This document shows, one piece after another, positions 1 through 8,976 of a DNA stretch of 64,000 bases (within the stretch, counting starts at the first letter, position 1; each line of letters opens with the position of its first letter). The notes under the pieces are model-generated. The model was not told the origin of the DNA and ran no database searches. It was given only the letters and a program-made list of their open reading frames with translations. Made by a program: the position numbers and the translations under genes. This DNA is from Nitrososphaerota archaeon (GTDB taxonomy: Archaea; Thermoproteota; Nitrososphaeria; Nitrososphaerales; CADDZS01): assembly GCA_021325255.1 (NCBI GenBank), contig JAJPHP010000060.1, positions 1-64,000 of the forward strand, written 5' to 3'.

Positions 1-764
1 TAGTACATGATTTCGAACGGTGTTCGTTCTCTTTCCAATGTTGGTCACAAAGAAAGGAGAGCGGGCACTCGGCCTTAGGCCGATCGGTCGTTAAGTAAAC
101 GGGGCACTCGGGAAAATACAAAGGAGTTAAATCCAGCGTGTTTCCGATTTGAATTGGAAGATTTTTCTTTGACCAAAGTATGCGGAGCGAAAAGAAAAGT
201 AAAAGGCCATTCCAACCGAAACGATGATCACTTCCACCCAGTCTCTCTGGTTGCTTGCTCTCACCATACATCACGTGTTCTCTTCCCTCCTCTGCTCCGC
301 CAGCCGAGTTTCGGCTCACCAATCCTCCTTTTCTCTGACAACAAATTTCCGCCGAGCTGCTGCTTCTTCTTCTCTTCCTTTACAGCAGACAGCAGTAACA
401 GCGAGCCCGAGAACAAGTACGGGTTTCACTACTTCGACAGACCAGTATCGTTTGACAGCGAAGACGATGAGGAAATGAGCGAAGATGACGCCTTCGACCA
501 GCGCTCCTGCTCTCCGAGCTGTTGTGATAGGGACTGCGATTGCGACGATTGCGTGCGGTGCTCCAACACCGGCTTATTCGGCGAGGATGCTGACTCAGTC
601 ATATTTCAAGGCGTAGCGGGTTAGCTGCACCCAATAGTTCTTCTTGCCGAGAACCATGCTTTCCTAGGTAGAAGAAAGAAGGGGAGAGACCTTTTTACCC
701 GAGACTGGGGTTTCATCAACTCGCACACTACGATCGCTTTGTGTGAGGCGTAGCAGACGTTACT
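1..764. other. left edge, no confident gene
   Basis: No reading frame here has convincing protein character. The longest open frame (154-624, plus, TTG start) is biased and Cys/Ser-rich. A second frame with a signal-like start at 224 is interrupted at 478. A 10-bp direct repeat (GGGCACTCGG) occurs at about 62-71 and 102-111. Nothing else is recognised. Confidence 0.4.
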
Positions 765-1757
765 TTGTCCAACTCCAAAAGAAGCGGTAACAAAAACAAG
801 TCGCGGCAGCCGAAGACTCAGGAAGGAGAGCACGCTCGCGAGAAAGATGCACGAACAAGCGAAGTGAGGATCGGAACTTCTGGCTGGTCATACAAAGAAT
901 GGGAGAAGATTTTCTACCCCGACTCGAAGACTCCAAAGCTCAAGTACTACTCCTCGCTGTTCAACACGTCTGAGATTGACTCTACGTTCTACGCAAATCC
1001 CGCTCGCGGACTCGTCTACGGTTGGGCTAAGAACACGCCTGAGGATTTCAAGTTCTCAGTAAAACTTCCAAAAACAATCACGCACGAAAAGAAACTCGAC
1101 CTCTCCGAGGGCACGGAGCTCGAGCTCGTCAAGTTTCTCGACCTTCTCCGCCCGCTAAAGGATGTCGACAAGCTCGGGCCGCTCCTGATACAGCTACCGC
1201 CGAGCTTCGGGCTGGGCAGCAGGGAGAAGCTCGAAGAGTTCTTTGAAGCCCTCCCAAAGGGATACTCATTCGCAGTCGAGTTCAGAAACAAGACCTGGCT
1301 CAAGGACCCGGAGCTCCACTCACTCCTTCAGAAGTACGGCGTTGCAAACACCATAGTCGACGAGCCGCTGATGCCCGCGGACACAACTGCGACCAGCGAC
1401 TTTGCCTTCGTGCGCTGGCACGGTAGAGGGCGCAGGCCGTGGTACAACTATCTCTACACGAGCGAGGAGCTCGATCCTTGGGTTGATAGGATCAGGGAGA
1501 TCTCACCGCAGGTCAAGAGTATTTACGGATACTTCAACAACCACTTTCATGGGAATGCCGTCGAGAATAGCCTTGAGTTTTTAGAAAAGCTCGGAGCGGC
1601 GAGCGCGGCGCAAGAAAAAGAGCTTCTTGGGATAAGGGAGAGGCGAACCCAAGGCACTTCCGTCGGTGAAGAGGAAGCTGTTACTGGAGCTAACAAAAAG
1701 AGGGGGAAAAGGGCGACGACTCTTGAGCCTTCACAGACGACCCTCGGCGAGTTCTAG
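765..1757 (+). CDS. DUF72 (YecE-like) family protein
   Basis: The 330-residue protein has the whole DUF72 TIM-barrel pattern: RIGTSGWSYKEW near residue 36, FNTSEIDSTFY near residue 66, FKFSVKLPKTITHEKKL, LLIQLPPSFG, FAVEFRNKTW, RWHGRGRRPWYNYLY, and a C-terminal YGYFNNHFHGNAVENS. The family is widespread in archaea and bacteria; its biochemical role is unsettled, although some members sit beside DNA repair genes. The start is TTG and is followed by a basic, Lys/Arg-rich tail of about 30 residues. A second basic tail follows the barrel and ends in TTLGEF. Family assignment is firm; function is unknown. Confidence 0.9.
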   Translation: MSNSKRSGNKNKSRQPKTQEGEHAREKDARTSEVRIGTSGWSYKEWEKIFYPDSKTPKLKYYSSLFNTSEIDSTFYANPARGLVYGWAKNTPEDFKFSVKLPKTITHEKKLDLSEGTELELVKFLDLLRPLKDVDKLGPLLIQLPPSFGLGSREKLEEFFEALPKGYSFAVEFRNKTWLKDPELHSLLQKYGVANTIVDEPLMPADTTATSDFAFVRWHGRGRRPWYNYLYTSEELDPWVDRIREISPQVKSIYGYFNNHFHGNAVENSLEFLEKLGAASAAQEKELLGIRERRTQGTSVGEEEAVTGANKKRGKRATTLEPSQTTLGEF

Positions 1758-1795
1758 GGTGCATCTCCAACACGAATATCTCATCCTTCGCTGCC

Positions 1796-3604
1796 CTAAA
1801 AAAGCGCGACAATGAGAATCGACGCGACGGCCACGAGCGCGAGGGCCGCCGCTCCAACCTTTGCCACCCGTAGCGTTGAATCAAGCAATCCCGAAAACTC
1901 GTGGAGGAGAGCTCCCCCAGCAGTCTTTACGTTGCTCGACGCAATTGATGTTGAGTAGGAGCCCTGCTCTATTCTATTCCTTGCCCTCTCATAGAGCGAA
2001 ACTACGATCGAACTGAAACGCTCCGAGGAGATCTCGTCACCCAGCGCCAAGTATCCCTTCGCGCCCTTCGCCTTCGCCGCCGTTACGTGCGTGTCCGACG
2101 TGCAAATCTCCAAGAGTCTTGAGCCCGTTTGCTTTTCAAAGCTAGACAATATCTTTTCCCTGAAGCCGATCAGCGAGTTGTTCGCATCGACTACGACGAG
2201 CGAAAAACGATACTTCCCGTCAATTTCAAAGTAAAGCAATCCAACCCCCGCAGGGCCAACGTCCCTCTCCTTGATCTTGTCTTGGAGCTCCGAGGAGTGG
2301 GCAAAGGCGAGCTTGAATGTATAACGCTGCGCGCTTTGAAGTTCCTCGATCACTTGACGTGAGGCCTCGACAGCGTCTTTGGCTTCCTTCTCGTTTGGCT
2401 TTGCGCCCTCCGAGTTGTGTGCGTCGATGATCAGAGTCGCTCGAAAACCCGCCTTTGTGGAGTGTTGCAGGATTCCTTCCTTGACCTCGACGGGAAAGTC
2501 TTCCATGCCGTGCGGAGACTGCGTGAGCGCAATAACCAGTGTTGATCCAAACGCGAGCCCGCTGACTGTGGCCTTGCCCACGGTTCTCAATACAGGGAGC
2601 GACGCGATATTTCCGCTGTCCACGACGCTTTGGCTTCTTTTCTCTTTCAATGAGGAAACGTACCCCGCCACCTGCGCCTTTGAGGGGAGGTTCAGGTCGT
2701 GGTCCGAGATTGAGTGGACGGTGAGCGGAACTGTCTCTTCATCCCTCAGGGCATTGAAAATGTCCGATGGCAGGTTGCTCGATCCTATCGGGTAGAAGGG
2801 GCCCGGATGTATCCCCGGAACCACGAGAAGCGCAGAAAAAGTTCCTCCGGCTTTTAGGTCGAGTATCTCGCTCTCCACATTTGTGTCGCTGCTCACCATC
2901 TCGAGCATTCGCTCCATGTTTTGCGGATCCTCGACGACCCATGCGCCGATGAAGGCCTGGAGCATCTCAAGAGGACGGAAGCCTTGAATCTTCAGAGTGC
3001 CGTTGATTGCGCGCATGTACAGCTCGACTGCTGCGATTGTCGCGAATCCGACAGCAAGCGGGACGAGTAGTGTGGCAGAGAGGGATTGGATGTTTGAGCC
3101 GATGATGAAAACGGGGATGGAGATCAGCGCGGGCTGTATGAATGCAAGTGGAAGCCCTCTGAGCGGAGACCTGTAAAATACCGTTCCAAAGACAAACGCC
3201 CTGAAATCGACTGCGAAGAAGGCTCCGAGCAAAGCCAGCGAAAAATATCTCATGGTAGAACCGGTCAGGGCAAATACGAGCAACCCTAAGACGGAGAGAA
3301 TGAGCCACATGCCGTTGCTGATCAGTGTGATTGCCTCAAGCCGGCGGAAGGTGGCCACTGGGTTCCCTCTTAAAGCGAGCGTGTCAATCCAAACGCTGGC
3401 AAAGAGAAGTACTTCGGCAAGGACGATGGAGAGTACGGCAAGAAGTAATCCGCCAAAGAACACGTATCTGGAGATCAGGGCTATGAGGAAGACCGGAACT
3501 GAAGAGTAGACAATCGCGCGGCCTGAGGAAGGCAGCCTGAAGAGGTGCCTGTAGCGCCTCGCAATGTTCTGGGTCGTGTCCTTTTGCAAGTGCCGAGCCC
3601 TCAA
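1796..3604 (-). CDS. DUF2070 family membrane protein
   Basis: The 602-residue protein has about six or seven hydrophobic segments in its first 200 residues, a large soluble domain, and one C-terminal membrane helix ending at the last residues. This is the layout of the archaeal DUF2070 family. The soluble domain carries clustered potential metal-binding motifs: HPGPFYPIGSSN, SDHDLN, HGMEDF, IDAHNSEG and SDTHVT. Such His/Asp pairs suggest a membrane-linked metallohydrolase, but that is inference and no activity is known to me. The start is TTG (plus-strand CAA at 3602-3604). It ends 38 bp from the convergent DUF72 gene. Confidence 0.88.
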   Translation of the reverse strand: MRARHLQKDTTQNIARRYRHLFRLPSSGRAIVYSSVPVFLIALISRYVFFGGLLLAVLSIVLAEVLLFASVWIDTLALRGNPVATFRRLEAITLISNGMWLILSVLGLLVFALTGSTMRYFSLALLGAFFAVDFRAFVFGTVFYRSPLRGLPLAFIQPALISIPVFIIGSNIQSLSATLLVPLAVGFATIAAVELYMRAINGTLKIQGFRPLEMLQAFIGAWVVEDPQNMERMLEMVSSDTNVESEILDLKAGGTFSALLVVPGIHPGPFYPIGSSNLPSDIFNALRDEETVPLTVHSISDHDLNLPSKAQVAGYVSSLKEKRSQSVVDSGNIASLPVLRTVGKATVSGLAFGSTLVIALTQSPHGMEDFPVEVKEGILQHSTKAGFRATLIIDAHNSEGAKPNEKEAKDAVEASRQVIEELQSAQRYTFKLAFAHSSELQDKIKERDVGPAGVGLLYFEIDGKYRFSLVVVDANNSLIGFREKILSSFEKQTGSRLLEICTSDTHVTAAKAKGAKGYLALGDEISSERFSSIVVSLYERARNRIEQGSYSTSIASSNVKTAGGALLHEFSGLLDSTLRVAKVGAAALALVAVASILIVALF

Positions 3605-3773
3605 AAGTCTCCTAGAAACACAGGGTTATTTCCTTTCTATATTTGAAAGTCCTAGAATCCGAGATCCCCTGCAAACTTGCAAGCGGGACGCTGAGTCCTA
3701 CGAATAAAATACTTGACCGAAAAACAGCGTATTGCCGAAGAACTTTCAGATAACGTGAACCTATACGCTTCTC

Positions 3774-3950
3774 TTAGCTCGAAGGGACGATGAAGCGCAG
3801 GAGTATAGTGACGATCACTAGAGCAACCGAGAGCACTACCACGATTTCCGGCCTGATCTTTATTCCCTGAGTCTCATCTTCGAAGAAGCGCAAAAGGCCT
3901 GCGCTCGAGGCAGGCATTGGAGCCTTGTTTTTGTCCTTCTTGCTGCTCAA
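3774..3950 (-). CDS. Sec61-beta (SecG homologue) preprotein translocase subunit
   Basis: This 58-residue gene is below the usual ORF cut-off. Read on the minus strand from a TTG at 3948-3950 to a TAA at 3774-3776, it gives a basic N-terminus (SSKKDKNKAPMP), the archaeal signature SSAGLLRFFEDETQGIKIRPE, and one membrane helix (IVVVLSVALVIVTILL) followed by RFIVPSS. Length, the AGLLRFFE(D/E)ET-GIKI motif and the single C-terminal helix all match archaeal Sec61-beta, the small non-essential subunit of the SecYEG/Sec61 channel. It stands alone between the DUF2070 and CBS genes. No SecY or SecE is in the window. Confidence 0.9.
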   Translation of the reverse strand: MSSKKDKNKAPMPASSAGLLRFFEDETQGIKIRPEIVVVLSVALVIVTILLRFIVPSS

Positions 3951-4050
3951 AAGCGAAAGTAATACCTTCCTTTCCTTTTCTTGGAGGTTTCAAGTACGCA
4001 TTGCTGCGAATCGGAGTTAAATATCTTGCTCCCATACTCTTGCCTCATTT

Positions 4051-4539
4051 TTGAGACTCGAGTTTACTCCTCTCGCAACAGTTACATGCGTGGACGCATC
4101 TGCTTTGAGGTATACCAAGTTGACTGGTGCGATTGGCTTTTTGCGCGTAAGCGAGTTGATGACGAAGACAGTTTTTTCCGTGGATTCCTCTGCAAGCGTG
4201 TACGACGTCGTGAGGGAGATGTTGAACCGAGATATCGGATGCATCGTAGTGCTGTCCAAAGGCGAGGTCGTGGGTGTGGTTACAAAGGGGGACGTACTTC
4301 GCGAGACGATAATGAAAAAGGCGGATCCAACGAGGGAGAGCGCGGGCGAGATAATGTCCCGGCCCGTTGTGAAGATCGGCGACGACGCGAGCGTTGAGGA
4401 GGCCACATCCTTGATGTCAAAGTATAGCGTGTCGAAACTACCCGTGGTTGACGATGGCGGGCGCCTCGTTGGGATCGTCACTTCGACCGACCTGCTCAGG
4501 AAGAGTGGTCGGAGGAAGATCGCCGAGGACCAAATTTGA
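4051..4539 (+). CDS. two-CBS-domain protein
   Basis: The protein has two CBS motifs (about residues 31-90 and 98-155): LMTKTVFSVDSSASVYDVV and IMSRPVVKIGDDASVEEA, each followed by the typical GVVTKGDVL / GIVTSTDLL ending. A CBS pair binds adenine nucleotides and usually senses energy state; with no fused enzyme it is probably a stand-alone sensor. The given TTG start at 4051 suits a near-leaderless transcript from the TATA-like TTAAATAT at 4018-4025. A TTG at 4141 would start right at the first CBS domain and is an alternative. Unlike two other CBS genes in the window, it has no regulon operator upstream. Confidence 0.85.
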   Translation: MRLEFTPLATVTCVDASALRYTKLTGAIGFLRVSELMTKTVFSVDSSASVYDVVREMLNRDIGCIVVLSKGEVVGVVTKGDVLRETIMKKADPTRESAGEIMSRPVVKIGDDASVEEATSLMSKYSVSKLPVVDDGGRLVGIVTSTDLLRKSGRRKIAEDQI

Positions 4540-4547
4540 GGCAGAAA

Positions 4548-5354
4548 TTACTGTCTTTGCTGCTTTTCTAGCTGCTTTGCCCTAGCTCTTCCCACGAGCT
4601 TCTGGGAAACTGATTCACCTGCGTACTCCATCGCAAGCGACTGCGCGCTCTGCATGGCCTTCGAAAGCAGGTAGATTACAAAGTCACCGTCCTCTCTCCT
4701 GAGAATTCCGTAGTGAATTCCCACGCCTTTGACTATCCTGTCGACGAACATTCTCGTGAAGATGACCCTGTGAACTATGCTGTCACCGTACCTCCTCAGA
4801 GTGACGATCGTGGTCTTGCAGACTCTTGAGAGTTCGACGAGAGCGTTTGTCACCTCGACGGTGTTCGAGAGGGACTCTAAACCCTTGGAGCAGACGCACC
4901 TTACAAAGGCGTCCTCCTTGAAAGGGAGCTGCGTGATCGAGGCAACGACCATCTCTCCGGCAAAGCCGTTCGCCTTGCGCGTGGTGAGAGCGATCATCGA
5001 TCTGTTGATCGCGATGCTTTCAAGATTGTGCAAAATCAGCGAGGATTCTAGTTTGTCCGCACCTGCATCCAAGATCATGCCCGACTCTTCATAGAGGAAG
5101 TAGCGTATGACGTCCTCAAGGCTTGCGAAAGCGGGCATCGAGGAAACGGCGAGGTTAGGAGAACGGCTCGCCTGCGCCTTGCGGTTTGCCTCCTCCTGCT
5201 GCTCCCTGAGATAGTCCTCGTAGGTGTAGTTTTTCTTGTAATCCGAAGACGATGAAGTGCTCCCAGACTCTTGATTGTCCGAAGTAGCCGTTGCCTGCTC
5301 TTCGCTCACTTCTTCGTGTAGTTCTTCCTGTTGCTGATCTTGCTGCTGCTGCAT
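4548..5354 (-). CDS. degenerate class I methyltransferase-like protein
   Basis: The 268-residue protein starts with a low-complexity, Gln/Glu/Ser-rich region of about 65 residues (QQQQDQQQEE...). A Rossmann methyltransferase-like domain follows: MILDAGADKL stands at motif I, ESIAINRS at the post-I acidic-loop position, and VASITQLPFKEDAFVRCVCSKGLESL resembles the LPF-D-SFD segment of Methyltransf_11 proteins. The glycine pattern of motif I is poor (GAD rather than GxG) and the usual acidic residue after motif I is missing, so SAM binding may be lost. It converges with the CBS gene with an 8-bp gap. No substrate can be assigned. Confidence 0.6.
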   Translation of the reverse strand: MQQQQDQQQEELHEEVSEEQATATSDNQESGSTSSSSDYKKNYTYEDYLREQQEEANRKAQASRSPNLAVSSMPAFASLEDVIRYFLYEESGMILDAGADKLESSLILHNLESIAINRSMIALTTRKANGFAGEMVVASITQLPFKEDAFVRCVCSKGLESLSNTVEVTNALVELSRVCKTTIVTLRRYGDSIVHRVIFTRMFVDRIVKGVGIHYGILRREDGDFVIYLLSKAMQSAQSLAMEYAGESVSQKLVGRARAKQLEKQQRQ

Positions 5355-6077
5355 GGTTACTGTGAATCTCTTACCATTACAAATGGGAAAATCCGCGGCA
5401 GTTTATCTTAGAGAATTGCACAACACTGCTTGCGGCCTCTCTTTTGAAGCGAGAGGTTGACTCGCGTGAGGCTTCTCTTGACCTTTATGGTAAACTGCCC
5501 CGTACTGAATGCTGAAGGTAAGAGTATGACATTCTTTCATATAAAGGCGTTATCCATACCCATTGATTTCTTACCGAAATTTTGTTGAGCTTGTTTGTAA
5601 TTCGGCAAACCCGAAAAGGGCGTCTTTCTCGTTCTAACCTGGCGAGTTGTGTGAGCTTTCGACTCGCTCCGGGCGGGCAGATGCGTCTCATTCCTCTTCT
5701 CAAGCGTTTCTGGCACTGCCCTGGGAGATCTTTTCCTCCTCCACAAGAGAGAGAGGAGGATCCTCTGCTAGTTTCCTTGTTCCCTGTCGGCTTCTCTCGT
5801 ATCTCATCATCTCTACAAGGGGTGTTATTCCGGAAGTCGATACGGTCTTGCCCGCTAACAACACGACTCATTTTGTTCGTGTTTGACACGGAAAAATCCG
5901 CACTAAAGTTCATTCGCCGTTGCCACTCTTTGTTTTTGCCCGCCGCGGCGCATGGCGGAATTCGCAAAACATCCTCGAAAATCCGAAAATCCGAGACGTT
6001 TTGCCCTAATTCTGTCCTGCTGATAATGGACGGCTTACTTTGGTTTCCCGCTTTAAATAGCAAAGTAGCACCGTTAC

Positions 6078-6099
6078 GTACCCCCCTATAGGGGGGTAC
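6078..6099. repeat. perfect 22-bp palindrome
   Basis: The half GTACCCCCCTA is followed immediately by its exact reverse complement, with no spacer. As RNA it would need a few loop bases, so it could form a stem of about nine pairs. Function unknown. It lies in the gene-poor region, 10 bp before a second inverted repeat. Confidence 0.85.
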
Positions 6100-6108
6100 C
6101 CCCTCGCT

Positions 6109-6128
6109 TTCTCGACAATTATCGAGAA
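6109..6128. repeat. inverted repeat, 7-bp stem with 6-base loop
   Basis: TTCTCGA and TCGAGAA flank the loop CAATTA. Together with the palindrome just upstream it makes a double hairpin. It could be part of an RNA, a protein-binding site or a degenerate mobile-element end. None of these is proven. Confidence 0.6.
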
Positions 6129-6408
6129 GTCCAAAGATGCCCTAAGAGGAATTCTCTCCTCTGAATAGTTCTGAAAGATTGACGGAACAATATGAAACGC
6201 GAAATTCTGCATCTTCTTCTTCTTCACGCCTGCTTGAAAACCATTGAGGGGGCCTTTAGATAGAATCGGGAATTTGCAGGATGACCGGTGAATGTACTGA
6301 TTAACGCCTAATGATACTGCGAGATGATGCAATAATTGTTGACTCCTCAGCTGTTCCATTGAATTCTCTACGGCTTTCCTCCACTTTTAACCCTGACCAA
6401 ATGTGATC

Positions 6409-6433
6409 ACGTACGTACGTACGTGCGTACGTA
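6409..6433. repeat. ACGT simple repeat
   Basis: About six ACGT/GTAC units in tandem, with one unit altered (GTGC). The array is self-complementary and could adopt alternative structures or vary in copy number. It lies outside any gene I can support. Confidence 0.8.
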
Positions 6434-6730
6434 ACTTTGAGAAAGTTGAAATATGATAATGAGTTTGTAGCCGCTTTCGAGATTGTTCTACCCATGTCCA
6501 GCATCCAGTCTAGCAATGCTGTGAGACTCATTCTCGCGAATTGTTGTGTAGCTCTTGAACAGGCTCGCAGAGGCAGCGCCTAAGAAGGGAAAACGACTTT
6601 ATGTGGAGTTCAATCCCTTCGCATCGCTGGATGTGATCGGAGAGGAGAGCGAACTCTCGAGTGGTTGCGACCTTTCGCTTGCATCGTTAACGCGGCAGTC
6701 CTGAAATCACTGGAGCTTCGGCGCGATGGA

Positions 6731-7867
6731 TCACCAGTATCGCAGAGCAAGCTTCCCGAGTACCCGCGGGCCGCTCGAGCTAACGTAGACCATGTCCTCC
6801 ATATGCGCCATCCCAAAGCGGTTCTTCGGGAGCTTCCTGCCCGGAAATCCTATGCCGGGCTCCCACGTCACCACGTTCCCCTTCCTCAACCTTACACTGT
6901 TTTCCTTGCCAAAATTGAGGTGTGGGCCGTAGGGCTCATGTACGTTCAGACCTATCTGGTGCCCTGGTCTGTGAGTTGACTCAAAGCCATGTTCGCCGAT
7001 GATAAGATCAATTCTCTTTCGAACGTCGTTGCCCGAAACTCCAGCTTTGATCTGCTTTAACCCCTCTTTCTTGATTGAAATGACGCTTTCCATAAAATCC
7101 CTGGTCTCTTCTCCGACACTCCCAAAGGGGACAGTCCTCCCTACGTCCGAGAGGTAGGTCGAGTGAAGTCTAGTCCCGAAGTCAAAGAGTACAAGATCTC
7201 CTCGCTCTAATTTCGAAATCTCCTCAGTCTCTTCAAGTCCCCTTCTGAACCTGATGTCTATCTCGAAAGAGTTCGAGGCTCCTCCCTCGTCTATCATACT
7301 GGCATGGAGTTTCCCCGTGATATCGTCGATGGTGATACCAGCCTTGAGGCCGTCGAGTGTTTTCTCAAACGCCTTTCTCGAAATCTCGATTGCCTTCTCC
7401 ATTTCTTGGAGCTCGTACTCGCTCTTGATTGAGCGCTCGGAAAAGACGAACTCCCCCAGTTGATTATCTGTGTTGCCAATCTGCTTCAAGTAACGTAAGC
7501 TCGATGCACAAATCGTCCCCAAGTCAAAGGCAACTTTGTTCTTTCCGTACTCGGGAAGGATGTTCCTCCGAAGAACGGAGAAAAGTTCGCTGATTGACTG
7601 GCGGATCTCGTAGACCTTCGAGAAGCTGCCAGAGTCCTTTACCCTCTCGAAGGAATACTCGTGAGCAATCGCACTCTTGTTTCCAGAGGACTCAATGATT
7701 ATTGCAGCATACTCGCCAGATAGTTTTGCGCCGCCGTAGTACAGATAGTCTCCATTTACAAGCTCAATCTCCTCTTTCAGGAATACAGCAGCGTCATACT
7801 CATTTCGAGATAGCCATTTCTGGAGTCTTTTTTCTCGAGAGTGGAGTTCATTTTCAAACGAGTGCAA
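6731..7867 (-). CDS. M24 family metallopeptidase (Xaa-Pro type)
   Basis: The 378-residue protein has an N-terminal creatinase/prolidase-N-like domain (about 1-145) and a C-terminal pita-bread domain. All five dinuclear metal ligands of the M24 family are present: D229 (VLFDFG), D241 (YLSDVGRT), H303 (HRPGHQIGLNVHE), E336 (TWEPGIGFP) and E357 (AHMEDMVYV). It probably cleaves Xaa-Pro dipeptides or related N-terminal bonds in the cytoplasm; creatinase-like hydrolysis cannot be excluded from sequence alone. A second M24 gene and a proline racemase-family gene lie on the same strand downstream in the window, pointing to use of proline-containing peptides. Confidence 0.88.
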   Translation of the reverse strand: MHSFENELHSREKRLQKWLSRNEYDAAVFLKEEIELVNGDYLYYGGAKLSGEYAAIIIESSGNKSAIAHEYSFERVKDSGSFSKVYEIRQSISELFSVLRRNILPEYGKNKVAFDLGTICASSLRYLKQIGNTDNQLGEFVFSERSIKSEYELQEMEKAIEISRKAFEKTLDGLKAGITIDDITGKLHASMIDEGGASNSFEIDIRFRRGLEETEEISKLERGDLVLFDFGTRLHSTYLSDVGRTVPFGSVGEETRDFMESVISIKKEGLKQIKAGVSGNDVRKRIDLIIGEHGFESTHRPGHQIGLNVHEPYGPHLNFGKENSVRLRKGNVVTWEPGIGFPGRKLPKNRFGMAHMEDMVYVSSSGPRVLGKLALRYW

Positions 7868-8068
7868 TCAGAAGTAGACCCCATTCAAGACCTAGTTAAC
7901 TACTGAAACTTTTTTGAAGATTCCTGTGGAACTTAGATGAGATGGGGGCAGGACAGGCATACCAGGGTGAAGTCCTCAACATTGTCACTTTGTTTTCCAT
8001 CGGCTACCTGTTATATTCTCTAATTGTGATCGAAATTTCTGCTCCCTACTTGGTTACGTCTCTTGTTA

Positions 8069-8314
8069 TCATTCATCAGATTCAAAAAGAATCTCTCGGG
8101 TCATCTCTTCAAACTGTTCAGTGCTGACCTTTGCAAATTTCTTTTGGCTAAAGGCTTCTTTCAGCGAAGGAATCTTTTCAACTTCAATCCTTCCATTTTC
8201 AACAATGTAACTTACTTCATCGCCTGGTTTCAGGCCAGCCTGCTCCCTTATTTCCCTTGGTGGAAAAAGCTCCCCCTTCCGACCCACTCTTCCTCTCGCC
8301 GCTACTTTCTGCAT
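8069..8314 (-). CDS. AbrB/SpoVT-type antitoxin-like DNA-binding protein
   Basis: From the ATG at 8312-8314 the protein has 81 residues and a swapped-hairpin AbrB motif: VAARGRVGRKGELFPPREIREQAGLKPGDEVSYIVENGRIEVEKIP. The C-terminal tail (LKEAFSQKKFAKVSTEQFEEMTREILFESDE) is the part that typically wraps the partner toxin. A longer frame starts at 8359, but the TATA-like box on this strand at about 8347-8355 predicts transcription starting near 8325, so the short form is preferred. It is divergent from, not co-directional with, the PIN gene next door. Confidence 0.78.
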   Translation of the reverse strand: MQKVAARGRVGRKGELFPPREIREQAGLKPGDEVSYIVENGRIEVEKIPSLKEAFSQKKFAKVSTEQFEEMTREILFESDE

Positions 8315-8344
8315 CGCCGTAATTTCCTCATTCCAGCGGAATAA

Positions 8345-8370
8345 CCTGTATATATCCACTAATATAACTC
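8345..8370. promoter_or_regulatory. divergent promoters of the AbrB/PIN pair
   Basis: A TATATA element at about 8349-8355 serves the minus-strand antitoxin-like gene. An AATATAAC element at about 8361-8368 serves the plus-strand PIN gene, whose ATG at 8389 would be essentially leaderless. The two boxes are almost back to back, so the antitoxin could repress both at once. Confidence 0.5.
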
Positions 8371-8388
8371 TTATCCAGTAAATGTTCC

Positions 8389-8880
8389 ATGAACGGAAGA
8401 GATCCGCTTAATCTGGTCCTCGATACAACCTTCCTATTACCGGCCTTTGGTGTTGAAATTGATGTTGACACTTCTGAGAAGATAGAATTGGCAATTCAAC
8501 AGCTTGTAAAGGACTCGAGTACACCCATTCGCATCTCGGATCTTTCTCCGCTAGAGGGTTTTCTCAAGGCGTACAGGTTAGCTGAGAAAGCTAAGAATGA
8601 AGAGGGGAAGAAGGCAGCTAAGATGGGCTTTCTCGCAGTTACGCGGGACTCTTCTTGGCTGAGAATGGTGCCACACACTGAAGAAATTATCGTGAATGCT
8701 GCATTTGAAATCAGACTCACTCATAACGATCCTTTTGACTGTTTCATTTTTGCTACTGCAAAGGCGACAGGTGCAAGGCTGGTCACAGAGGACAGCACAG
8801 CGAAGAAGTACTTAGGATCGGAAAATGTTCTATCTTGGGAGGATCTCAAAAGATCATTGCGCTCCAAGAGACACGCTTGA
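8389..8880 (+). CDS. PIN-domain protein, probable VapC-type toxin
   Basis: The 163-residue protein has the PIN acidic residues in order: D12 (LVLDTTFLLP), E56 (LSPLEGF), D114/D117 (HNDPFDCFIFATA) and D135 (LVTEDSTAKKYLG). PIN domains of this type are Mg-dependent RNases. Its partner is the AbrB-like gene on the opposite strand, starting 74 bp away. Head-to-head order is unusual for VapBC, where the genes normally overlap in one operon. Confidence 0.82.
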   Translation: MNGRDPLNLVLDTTFLLPAFGVEIDVDTSEKIELAIQQLVKDSSTPIRISDLSPLEGFLKAYRLAEKAKNEEGKKAAKMGFLAVTRDSSWLRMVPHTEEIIVNAAFEIRLTHNDPFDCFIFATAKATGARLVTEDSTAKKYLGSENVLSWEDLKRSLRSKRHA

Positions 8881-8976
8881 AAAGTCTGAACTGTAACTCT
8901 CCCCTTGGATAATCTGGTCGTTGCAGCGGGTCTGAAAGTAGCATGCTGATGGCAGTGAGGAGTGCGTGTGGCTGTT

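Larger units (their letters stand above)
5355..6730. other. 1.4-kb gene-poor region
   Basis: Several open frames of 60-190 codons occur here on both strands, but they overlap one another, have odd composition, and show no domain, signal peptide or start context. I see no convincing gene. The region does contain structured DNA: a perfect palindrome at 6078-6099, a hairpin at 6109-6128 and an ACGT-type simple repeat at 6409-6433, listed separately. Confidence 0.5.

Noticed and set aside
154..624. 156-codon open frame at the left edge
   Set aside because: TTG start without promoter context, odd Cys/Asp/Ser-rich composition, no domain, and another open frame overlaps it.
5485..6063. 192-codon minus-strand frame and overlapping plus-strand frames
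   Set aside because: Composition is not protein-like and both strands are equally open; no motif or start signal.
6006..6359. 117-codon minus-strand frame
   Set aside because: It crosses the palindrome and the hairpin and lacks any family signal.
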